Shown one piece after another: positions 1 through 5,392 of a DNA stretch of 5,392 nucleotides. The stretch spans positions 1 to 5,392 of the forward strand of contig JAUVCP010000188.1 of NCBI GenBank assembly GCA_030590765.1. Reading direction: 5' to 3'. The translations under genes and the position numbers were made by a program. The DNA is from Flavobacteriaceae bacterium. GTDB taxonomy: Bacteria > Bacteroidota > Bacteroidia > Flavobacteriales > Flavobacteriaceae. Under the pieces are notes generated by a model. That model was not told the origin of the DNA, made no database searches, and saw nothing but the letters and a program-made list of their open reading frames with translations. Positions within the stretch are counted from its first letter, which is position 1, and each line of letters begins with the position of its first letter.

Positions 1-425
1 TGGTAATACAGCCCTTTCATGATCAATCCAATAGCATAATATCTTTCGTTCTCAAGATCACCACCTTCTTTTACAAAATTCAAATACGAAGTTAAACCTC
101 CATTGTATCCTGCTAACCATCCATACGATGCATTGGTATAACCTGCTGAATAGGAATATCCTAATCCATCACTCCACCAGCTACCATTATGACCAAAACA
201 AAATTGACCTGCAAATCTATCTGCATGAATTAATTGAGCTCTCCAGTAAGGATACCGGTTTGGAGCATATAATGAGATCTGTGTACTTGTCAAAAAGTAT
301 TTTGCACTTACTTCATCAGATGAAAATGCATTCGGCCTTTGATTGATCTCATCGAAATCAGAACAAGATGCTGATATTAGAACCAACATCAAGACCACAC
401 TTATTTTTTTTATTATATTTTTCAT
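1..425 (-). CDS. SusD/RagB family nutrient-binding outer-membrane lipoprotein, N-terminal part
   Basis: This is the first 141 codons of a gene that runs off the left edge (last complete codon at 3-5). The ATG at 425-423 is followed by a lipoprotein signal peptide: MKNIIKK, a hydrophobic run at residues 8-19, then SAS-C with Cys21 as the lipidation site. The next residues, SDFDEIN, are acidic, like the export signal of surface-exposed Bacteroidota lipoproteins. The stretch FDEINQRPNAF, then AKYFLTSTQ (41-49), the Trp/Tyr-rich region (YPYWRAQLIHADRFAGQF, WWSDGLGYSY) and NERYYAIGLIMKGLYY (126-141) resemble the SusD-like family described as nutrient-binding lipoproteins (SusD-like_2 type). Full members have roughly 450-550 residues, so about a quarter is visible. 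The gene starts 11 bases after the susC-like stop codon, so the two are almost certainly co-transcribed. SusD proteins sit as a lid on the SusC barrel and bind oligosaccharide or peptide ligands. The ligand cannot be read from this fragment; the upstream GH18 gene suggests chitin-derived sugars. Confidence 0.9.
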   Translation of the reverse strand, partial: MKNIIKKISVVLMLVLISASCSDFDEINQRPNAFSSDEVSAKYFLTSTQISLYAPNRYPYWRAQLIHADRFAGQFCFGHNGSWWSDGLGYSYSAGYTNASYGWLAGYNGGLTSYLNFVKEGGDLENERYYAIGLIMKGLYY

Positions 426-436
426 GTTATTATCTT

Positions 437-3400
437 TTAAAATTTAAGAGTAATATTTAACCCAAAACTACGAATAGTAGGAACATTATTAGATGATATT
501 CCCTGACCAGATAACGTAGTACCTAAATTAGCATCAGGATCAATATCATCTGCTGCTTTATATAAGAAAAATAAATTCCTTCCTATCAACCCAACGGAGG
601 CTCCATCAAAAACAGAACTTGAAATAATACTTTGAGGCAAGTTATAGGTTAAAGCAAATTCTCTTAACCTAACATTTGTCTGATCGTAAATGTAATGTTC
701 CGCTATACCTGTATAAGATCCCCAATATTGCTGACCTGTAATCTGTTCCGTATTTGGCAAACCTGTTCCTTCATTAATAGCATCAATTACGACTCCATCT
801 TCTCTGTATTCTAAACTCCTTTCTGAAACTCCTGAGCCATCTAAACTAGCAGATGTCATAGAGTAAATCTCTCCACCAAATCTTGCATCGATGAGGAATC
901 TCAATGAAACATTTTTAAATGTAAAGTTGTTATTTAAACCGGCTGTCCATTCTGGTTGAGAGTTTCCAAGATGTGATAATTCAGATGAAGCTAAAGGTCT
1001 ACCTTCTGCACTTACTAATAAATTACCATCATCATCTGTTTTCCATGTAGTACCATAAATATCTCCTATACTTCCACCAACTTCAGCTCTAATAGCTAGA
1101 TTTCCACTATTTGTACTGTTTAATGTAAATGAATCAAGACCATCGATCAATTCTACAAGAGTATTTTCATTTTTAGAAAAATTCAACGAAACATCCCAAG
1201 TAAAGTTATCTGTTTTAACAGGTAAACCACCTACTAATACTTCAATACCTTTATTTTCAACCTTACCAACATTTTCTCTGAAATAAGAGTATCCTGTGGC
1301 AGAGGCTACTGGTACATCAAAGATCATATCTTCGGTAGTGATCTTGTATAAAGAGAAATCAAAATAAAGTCTATTATGGAAAAATTTACCTTCCATACCA
1401 AATTCTGCTGATGCTACACTTTCAGGTTTCAAATCTTCATTGAATTTAACACTAGGTGAATTCAAGGTAGTTAAACCTAAATATCCCTTTGAAGGAACAC
1501 TAAATGTTTGATAGATTTGATAAACACCGGTATCATTACCTACTTCTGCCCAACTTCCTCTGAATTTCAATAAATTCATAAAGTTACTGTTAGGGTCTAT
1601 AAATCTGTTTGCCAGAAAAGATAAACTTACAGAAGGATAAAAATAGGATCTATTATCTTCAGCCAAAGTTGAAGACCAGTCATTTCTACCTGTAACATCC
1701 AAATATAAAAAATTATCATATGACAAACTCACTGATCCATATAATGAATTCACTTTTTTAGTTGCCACTGGATTATGCCATGAATCCTGAATATTAGTAT
1801 TCGCAAAGAATGCTCTTGTAGGAATCTTAAATTCTTCACCTCTCATACCCATTGATTCTGAAGTTCTTGTAGAAAGATTCCCTCCGATCATTGCAACTAA
1901 ATTCAGCTTTTCTGTTAAATCTTTATTTGCACTTAGTAAAAAGTCTGCATTAAATTCTGTAAATTGACTTGTACCATATGATACTCTACCCCATCTTCTG
2001 AAATGATGCCCTACTTGCTGTACACTTTCGGTTCTTACATTGGTAACATCACCCCCAACTCTAACAAACGCTGATAACCAATCATTAAATTGATAATTTA
2101 GCTTTGCAAAACCAATAAATCTACCTCTTCTCTCATCATTGATATCATAGTTTTGAATCCAATAAGGATTACCAGTTCTTCCAACACCAGAATAACTCAA
2201 AACATCATAATCATTCAAACCTGCTGAAGGATCATACAAGGCAGGGTTATCTGCCTGATAATGTTTCAGGTCGTTTGTCAGAACGTTTCTAGGCATATAA
2301 TAAACATAATTTAAAACACCTTCAGAACCCAAATTCACCCTATTATTAAGCTCTTGTGAGAAATAAGTTGCTTTTGCATCAAGTGACATTTTATCATTAA
2401 GATCCCACAAAGATCTTAAGTTAAAGTTGTGACTATTTAATTCTGAACCTGGTAAAATAGAGGTTGTAGTGTTATTGGTGTATGAAAACCTTACATTAAA
2501 GTTTTCTCCTCCTTTTGACATAGCAATTGAATTGATTGCCTGTAAAGAAGACTGGAAAAAATCTTCCACATTATTAGCTTGTGCTTCATAAGGCCTTTGC
2601 TCTCCTGTATAGTAAAGTTGATTAGATCCATCTAGCTTTCCTCCCCAAGAAGAACCTCCAAAACCATCCAATTCAGGATATGGTGCTCCTTCAGATCCCT
2701 GACCATATTGATTTTGATACTCAGGAAGGAACATCGCACCACCCACAGTAACATTTGAATTAAATGACAATCCAAGTCCTTGGTCATTTTTACCTTTTTT
2801 TGTTGTAATAAGAATAACACCATTTGCAGCTCTAGATCCATACAATGCAGCGGCATTCGGTCCTTTAAGTATTGACATAGATTCAACATCCTCTGCATTG
2901 ATATCTGTTATCCCACCTCCAGAAACGGAACTACTGTAAACACTACCACCGGATTCTGATCCTGCAGCATTGATAGGAACACCATCAACTACAATCAAAG
3001 CCTGATTACTACCTGTGATAGAGTTATTACCCCTGATCACAATTCTTGAACCAGAACCTAAACCTCCTGATTCATTAACCACAACACCAGCAACTTTACC
3101 TACAAGTGATGTTGCTATGTTGGCAGTCTTTACTGTATTGATCTCATCTGATTGAAGTTCTGAAACTGAATAACCAAGAGCCTTTTTTTCTCTTGTTATA
3201 CCCAAAGCTGTTACAACAACTTCGTCTAGAGATTCTGCACTTTCAGCAAGAGATACATTAATGACACTTTTTCCATTAACTGAAATTTCTTGATCGGCAA
3301 AACCAACAAATGAAAAAACAAGAATGGCATTGTCGTTTGTCAATTCGATGTTATAATTTCCATCAAAATCTGATGCTACACCGATTGAAGTTCCTTTAAC

Positions 3401-3535
3401 AATTACACTTACGCCTGGAAGAGGGTTCCCATCCAGTGCATCGGTAATTGTTCCTGTTACAGTTGTTTGTGCATACATAGATTGTAAACTAAGTAAACAC
3501 GCTAAAAACAACAGCTTTAGTGAATTTTGGTTCAT
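437..3535 (-). CDS. SusC/RagA family TonB-linked outer-membrane transporter
   Basis: Complete 1032-residue protein, within the usual 950-1100 range of SusC-like transporters. A signal peptide covers about residues 1-23 (hydrophobic LKLLFLACLLSL, ending near YAQ). Residues 25-97 form a carboxypeptidase-D regulatory-like beta-sandwich (VTGTITDALDGNPLPGVSV onward, with SDFDGNY at 55-61). The likely TonB box follows at 102-112 (SLDEVVVTALG). The plug domain spans about 115-248 and contains IRGNNSITGSNQ, the SusC signature VVDGVPIN (182-189) and ILKGPNAAALYGSRAANG (222-239). The rest is the outer-membrane beta-barrel, ending in the alternating, aromatic-terminal strand GLNITLKF. There is no N-terminal STN domain, so nothing suggests direct signalling to an anti-sigma factor. 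The protein imports large oligomers across the outer membrane using TonB energy, paired with the SusD-like lipoprotein encoded immediately downstream. The ATG at 3535 is preferred because it begins directly at a signal peptide. The substrate is unproven; chitin oligosaccharides are inferred from the neighbouring GH18 gene. Confidence 0.97.
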   Translation of the reverse strand: MNQNSLKLLFLACLLSLQSMYAQTTVTGTITDALDGNPLPGVSVIVKGTSIGVASDFDGNYNIELTNDNAILVFSFVGFADQEISVNGKSVINVSLAESAESLDEVVVTALGITREKKALGYSVSELQSDEINTVKTANIATSLVGKVAGVVVNESGGLGSGSRIVIRGNNSITGSNQALIVVDGVPINAAGSESGGSVYSSSVSGGGITDINAEDVESMSILKGPNAAALYGSRAANGVILITTKKGKNDQGLGLSFNSNVTVGGAMFLPEYQNQYGQGSEGAPYPELDGFGGSSWGGKLDGSNQLYYTGEQRPYEAQANNVEDFFQSSLQAINSIAMSKGGENFNVRFSYTNNTTTSILPGSELNSHNFNLRSLWDLNDKMSLDAKATYFSQELNNRVNLGSEGVLNYVYYMPRNVLTNDLKHYQADNPALYDPSAGLNDYDVLSYSGVGRTGNPYWIQNYDINDERRGRFIGFAKLNYQFNDWLSAFVRVGGDVTNVRTESVQQVGHHFRRWGRVSYGTSQFTEFNADFLLSANKDLTEKLNLVAMIGGNLSTRTSESMGMRGEEFKIPTRAFFANTNIQDSWHNPVATKKVNSLYGSVSLSYDNFLYLDVTGRNDWSSTLAEDNRSYFYPSVSLSFLANRFIDPNSNFMNLLKFRGSWAEVGNDTGVYQIYQTFSVPSKGYLGLTTLNSPSVKFNEDLKPESVASAEFGMEGKFFHNRLYFDFSLYKITTEDMIFDVPVASATGYSYFRENVGKVENKGIEVLVGGLPVKTDNFTWDVSLNFSKNENTLVELIDGLDSFTLNSTNSGNLAIRAEVGGSIGDIYGTTWKTDDDGNLLVSAEGRPLASSELSHLGNSQPEWTAGLNNNFTFKNVSLRFLIDARFGGEIYSMTSASLDGSGVSERSLEYREDGVVIDAINEGTGLPNTEQITGQQYWGSYTGIAEHYIYDQTNVRLREFALTYNLPQSIISSSVFDGASVGLIGRNLFFLYKAADDIDPDANLGTTLSGQGISSNNVPTIRSFGLNITLKF

Positions 3536-3581
3536 AAAAATTTATTTTGAATTAATATAGTATAAATATATGAAGTTTTTA

Positions 3582-3615
3582 TCAAGATATCATGTGTTTT
3601 TTCGACAAATGACAA
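3582..3615 (-). promoter_or_regulatory. Weak candidate promoter for the susC-like gene
   Basis: On the minus strand, TTG at 3615-3613 is followed 23 bases later by TATCTTGA (3589-3582), which matches six of eight positions of the Bacteroidota -7 consensus TAnnTTTG. A second TTG at 3608-3606 gives a 16-base spacer. Transcription would start roughly 40 bases before the ATG. The match is imperfect and the region is AT-rich, so this is only a candidate. Confidence 0.2.
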
Positions 3616-3636
3616 TTAAAAACAGATATAAAACAC
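3594..3636. repeat. 7-base inverted repeat upstream of the susC-like gene
   Basis: GTGTTTT at 3594-3600 is the exact reverse complement of AAAACAC at 3630-3636, with 29 bases between them. It overlaps the weak candidate promoter. It could be a protein-binding dyad or a loose stem in the mRNA leader, but arms of this length occur by chance in AT-rich DNA. Confidence 0.25.
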
Positions 3637-3772
3637 TTTTTAAGCATTAATCGTAAATAATAAACTTCAATTTTATCTTTTTTATTAGGACATAAATGAA
3701 TTGCAATTTAAAGTTTGAATAAATTATACAGTACTAAAATCTATTTCCGTTAGCAAATAATTATTATTCAAC

Positions 3773-4900
3773 TCAATTATTAAAACTACCATCAATAGTA
3801 TTTAATAATTCTCCATTATCTCCATTGAATTGCCAAAACATAATCCCTCCTAATTGCTTTTTCTTAACAAAAGAAGCTTTTATTTGAATAGATCTTTCAT
3901 CATCATAAGTGATAAAAAGAGAATCCTTTTGACGCCATATATAGGGTGCATTGGCAGATATATCCCAATAAGACTTGAAGTTATTACTTTTGATACTATC
4001 TGCAATCACTTTATAACTATAAGCACCGGTTATACCTTTTGATAATTGATAAAGTCCACTATTTATTGGCAGAACCTTATTCCACCATCTTCCATAGAAT
4101 GCGACACCTAATACAAGTTTATGAGCTGGAATTCCAGATTTTAGATGTTGTTCTACTGCAATTTCTGCGCTTTTTGGGTGATTTTTACTGTGTTCAGAAT
4201 TCTTAAGATTTGCATGATGACCGGTATATTTACTGCCACCAGTATAAAAATCATAGGTCATGATATTAATAAAATCAAGATACTTCTGAGCTTCCTTCAT
4301 GTTGGTATGATCCAGATAGCTTTGATTGGCTCCTGTAGCAATAGTCGACAAATACTTATTTGGCTCAATAGAGTCTAACTTATAACGAATCAACTTTAAA
4401 ATAGAAGTAAAATTCTCTTTATCCTCTTCGCGATAAACATTGTTGTCACCAATTTGCCCAGGATATTCCCAATCCAGGTCAATTCCGTCAATTTGATGTT
4501 TCAGCATAAAATCAATTGCACTGTTGGCAAATATCTGCCTTGAGTTTTCAGTCAATACCGCATCTGAAAAATTCTTAGACCAACTCCACCCTCCAACTGA
4601 TATCAAAATCTTTAGGTCAGGATTTACTTTTTTCAAAGCATTTAACTTTTTTAGGTCATCAGTATCTTTTTCTTTACCTAAAACTACTTTTCCATCTTTA
4701 ATATTTGCAAAAGCATAGTTAATGTGAGTGATTTGTTTAGCTTTTTCAAAATTAGCCCCCCAATTATCCTGGTAACCATGTACATAGGCAATTACCTTAT
4801 AATTTTTCTGATTGTTTTTTTCAGTTGATTTATTATTCTCTTTAGAACAGGCTAAAAAAAGAATTGCAAGGAGTCCAGGTATGATAATTTTTTTAATCAT
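3773..4900 (-). CDS. GH18 chitinase, lipoprotein
   Basis: Glycoside hydrolase family 18 enzyme of 375 residues that should hydrolyse beta-1,4 links in chitin or chitin oligosaccharides. The start at 4900 gives a compact lipoprotein signal, MIKKIIIPGLLAILFLAC, with Cys18 as the lipidated residue. An in-frame ATG at 4957 would add 19 polar residues before it and is unlikely. A short Lys/Asn-rich linker (19-33) leads into a TIM barrel with YKVIAYVHGY (34-43), the SxGG motif SVGGWSWS (101-108), the catalytic DxxDxDxE motif DGIDLDWEYPG (138-148; Asp141, Asp143, acid Glu145), MTYDFY (214-219) and the last-strand motif GGIMFWQFNGDN (351-362; Trp356). The segment from about 266 to 333, between GVAFYGRWW and YDDERS, is placed and sized like the chitin insertion domain of subfamily A. 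All key residues are present, so the enzyme should be active with substrate-assisted retention. No carbohydrate-binding module is seen. It probably sits in the outer membrane, possibly facing outward. An endo-N-acetylglucosaminidase is a less likely alternative. The susC-like gene follows 237 bases later on the same strand. Confidence 0.95.
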   Translation of the reverse strand: MIKKIIIPGLLAILFLACSKENNKSTEKNNQKNYKVIAYVHGYQDNWGANFEKAKQITHINYAFANIKDGKVVLGKEKDTDDLKKLNALKKVNPDLKILISVGGWSWSKNFSDAVLTENSRQIFANSAIDFMLKHQIDGIDLDWEYPGQIGDNNVYREEDKENFTSILKLIRYKLDSIEPNKYLSTIATGANQSYLDHTNMKEAQKYLDFINIMTYDFYTGGSKYTGHHANLKNSEHSKNHPKSAEIAVEQHLKSGIPAHKLVLGVAFYGRWWNKVLPINSGLYQLSKGITGAYSYKVIADSIKSNNFKSYWDISANAPYIWRQKDSLFITYDDERSIQIKASFVKKKQLGGIMFWQFNGDNGELLNTIDGSFNN

Positions 4901-4979
4901 GATAAAATGTATTTGATTTATATAATTGTGTTTTATAATATTATGATCTTTGTTCAAATAGTAAAAATTCTATAAGGTT

Positions 4980-4993
4980 CTTTTAGATAAAAG
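4980..4993. repeat. Short perfect hairpin in the putative chitinase leader
   Basis: CTTTT (4980-4984) and AAAAG (4989-4993) are complementary with a 4-base loop, about 80 bases before the chitinase ATG. The stem is mostly A-T pairs and therefore weak. It is not a clear terminator or riboswitch; it could be a minor leader structure or chance. Confidence 0.25.
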
Positions 4994-5044
4994 TTCTGCC
5001 CGTACAATTAAGTAGGTATTACACTGAAAAAACACAAATATTCT

Positions 5045-5052
5045 CAAAGATA
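5045..5052 (-). promoter_or_regulatory. Possible flavobacterial -7 element for the chitinase gene
   Basis: On the minus strand this reads TATCTTTG, an exact match to the Bacteroidota -7 consensus TAnnTTTG. The companion -33 TTG is not at the usual 17-23 base distance: the nearest TTG upstream leaves only 11 bases. If used, it would give the chitinase mRNA a leader of about 140 bases. The match could easily be chance in such AT-rich sequence. Confidence 0.3.
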
Positions 5053-5105
5053 TTTTAGAGTCACAACTAACATCTATGAACATAAAAATAGAAAATCTTC
5101 ATTAT

Positions 5106-5126
5106 TCTAAAACAGAACTATTTAGA
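5106..5126 (-). terminator. Weak inverted repeat after the phosphoesterase-like gene
   Basis: The 6-base arms TCTAAA and TTTAGA are separated by 9 bases, and the structure begins 13 bases after the TAG stop. It is in the right place for a terminator, but the stem has a single G-C pair and no T-run follows it on the minus strand. Intrinsic termination here is therefore doubtful. Confidence 0.15.
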
Positions 5127-5138
5127 TCAATATGTTTC

Positions 5139-5392
5139 CTAATTTTTCTTTTTCTCTCTATCTTCCAATCGATATTCATCCTGCTCTTTACTCTCACGCA
5201 TCATATCTTCCACATTATCCATTTTAGGAGAACTTTCAAGCGCTTTCCAGTCAAATTTTTCATCAATCGGATCTAATGCTTTTTGCGGATCAAACATTCT
5301 TATGTCAACAGGGAGAGCATTATACGGTTTAAAATCAGGTTCGGATGTAAAAAAATCAGACAGATCATTTGCTCCTGCATCATATTGATTTA
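5139..5392 (-). CDS. C-terminal end of a protein, possibly alkaline phosphatase/phosphoesterase family
   Basis: An open frame enters from the right edge and ends at a TAG at 5141-5139. The first full codon visible is at 5390-5388, leaving 83 residues. It begins NQYDAGANDLSDFF, then TSEPDFKPYNALPVDIRMFD, and ends in a highly charged tail rich in Glu, Asp, Lys and Arg (about residues 58-83, ending REKKKN) that is probably helical and exposed. The pattern of Q-Y/F-D-A, a short helix, then T/S-x-x-P-D-x-x-P-Y and A-L-P resembles, from memory, the C-terminus of phosphoesterase/alkaline-phosphatase-superfamily proteins, including those fused to a YncE-like beta-propeller. That identification is tentative because the catalytic and metal-binding parts lie outside the window. 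Coding is supported by a clean frame with no stops, a plausible amino-acid mix, and the drop to AT-rich non-coding sequence after the stop. The gene is on the same strand as the chitinase but 238 bases away, and nothing shows that they work together. Confidence 0.65.
   Translation of the reverse strand, partial: NQYDAGANDLSDFFTSEPDFKPYNALPVDIRMFDPQKALDPIDEKFDWKALESSPKMDNVEDMMRESKEQDEYRLEDREKKKN

Larger units (their letters stand above)
3536..3772. other. Intergenic leader between the chitinase and susC-like genes
   Basis: Very AT-rich non-coding stretch with no supported gene on either strand. Its size suggests that the susC-like gene has its own promoter and a long 5' untranslated region, although read-through from the chitinase gene is possible. 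No strong GC-rich terminator hairpin follows the chitinase stop. Visible details are a 7-base inverted repeat (3594-3600 with 3630-3636), the palindrome AATTGCAATT near 3699-3708, and a weak promoter-like pair described separately. No Shine-Dalgarno sequence precedes the susC-like ATG, only A/T-rich sequence. Confidence 0.7.
4901..5138. other. Intergenic region upstream of the chitinase gene
   Basis: AT-rich gap between the stop of the phosphoesterase-like gene and the chitinase start. I see no convincing coding frame on either strand. It holds a possible flavobacterial -7 element (5045-5052), a short hairpin (4980-4993) and a weak AT-only inverted repeat just after the upstream stop (5106-5126). 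There is no Shine-Dalgarno sequence before the chitinase ATG, only an A/T-rich stretch, which is normal for Bacteroidota. Confidence 0.7.

Noticed and set aside
182..208. Gly/Ser-rich stretch in the SusC plug (residues 192-208, bases about 2912-2962) as an unusual insertion
   Set aside because: A Gly/Ser-rich loop after the DGVPI motif is common in SusC-family plugs, so it is ordinary. The coordinates of this entry are residue-scale, for reference only.
128..346. 72-residue plus-strand open frame opposite the SusD-like gene
   Set aside because: It is antisense to a clearly coding lipoprotein N-terminus and resembles no family I know.
2632..2898. 88-residue minus-strand open frame inside the susC-like gene
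   Set aside because: It lies in another frame of a well-supported gene, has no recognisable domain, and its composition fits an out-of-frame reading.
3757..3766. AT-only palindrome just after the chitinase stop as a terminator
   Set aside because: The stem is all A-T pairs with essentially no loop and no following T-run, so it is expected by chance in this composition.
3854..4718. Three plus-strand open frames (3854-4042, 4145-4378, 4524-4718) opposite the chitinase
   Set aside because: They are antisense to conserved GH18 motifs and have low-complexity or Cys/Phe-rich composition typical of shadow frames.
4901..4957. Longer chitinase start at 4957, adding 19 residues
   Set aside because: It would put polar, charged residues in front of a complete lipoprotein signal peptide that begins exactly at the ATG at 4900.
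5076..5276. 66-residue plus-strand frame rich in Phe, Ile and Leu that looks like a small membrane protein
   Set aside because: Most of it is antisense to the charged C-terminal tail of the minus-strand gene. The Phe/Leu richness is simply the complement of Lys/Glu codons.

Overview
The window is AT-rich and reads as part of a Bacteroidota genome, most likely a flavobacterium or close relative. The evidence is a SusC/RagA TonB-dependent transporter followed at once by a SusD/RagB-type lipoprotein, lipoprotein signal peptides, no Shine-Dalgarno sequences, and A/T-rich stretches before the starts. All four supported genes lie on the minus strand, so transcription runs from high to low coordinates.

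In transcription order: (1) 5392-5139, the last 83 codons of a gene cut by the window edge, tentatively a phosphoesterase/alkaline-phosphatase-superfamily protein. (2) 5138-4901, a 238-base gap with a possible flavobacterial -7 element and a small hairpin. (3) 4900-3773, a complete GH18 chitinase lipoprotein of 375 residues with an intact catalytic motif. (4) 3772-3536, a 237-base non-coding leader. (5) 3535-437, a complete SusC-like outer-membrane transporter of 1032 residues. (6) After only 11 bases, 425 to the left edge, the first 141 residues of a SusD/RagB nutrient-binding lipoprotein.

Genes 3, 5 and 6 look like the core of a small polysaccharide utilization locus. The lipoprotein GH18 enzyme would cut chitin or a related GlcNAc polymer at the cell surface, the SusD protein would bind the oligosaccharides, and the SusC barrel would import them with TonB energy. 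Chitin as substrate is inferred from the GH18 neighbour. SusC and SusD sequences alone do not show it. The phosphoesterase-like gene upstream is probably unrelated.

I found no tRNA, rRNA, CRISPR array, insertion sequence or clear strong terminator. The gene content belongs to known families. I see no convincing undescribed system here.
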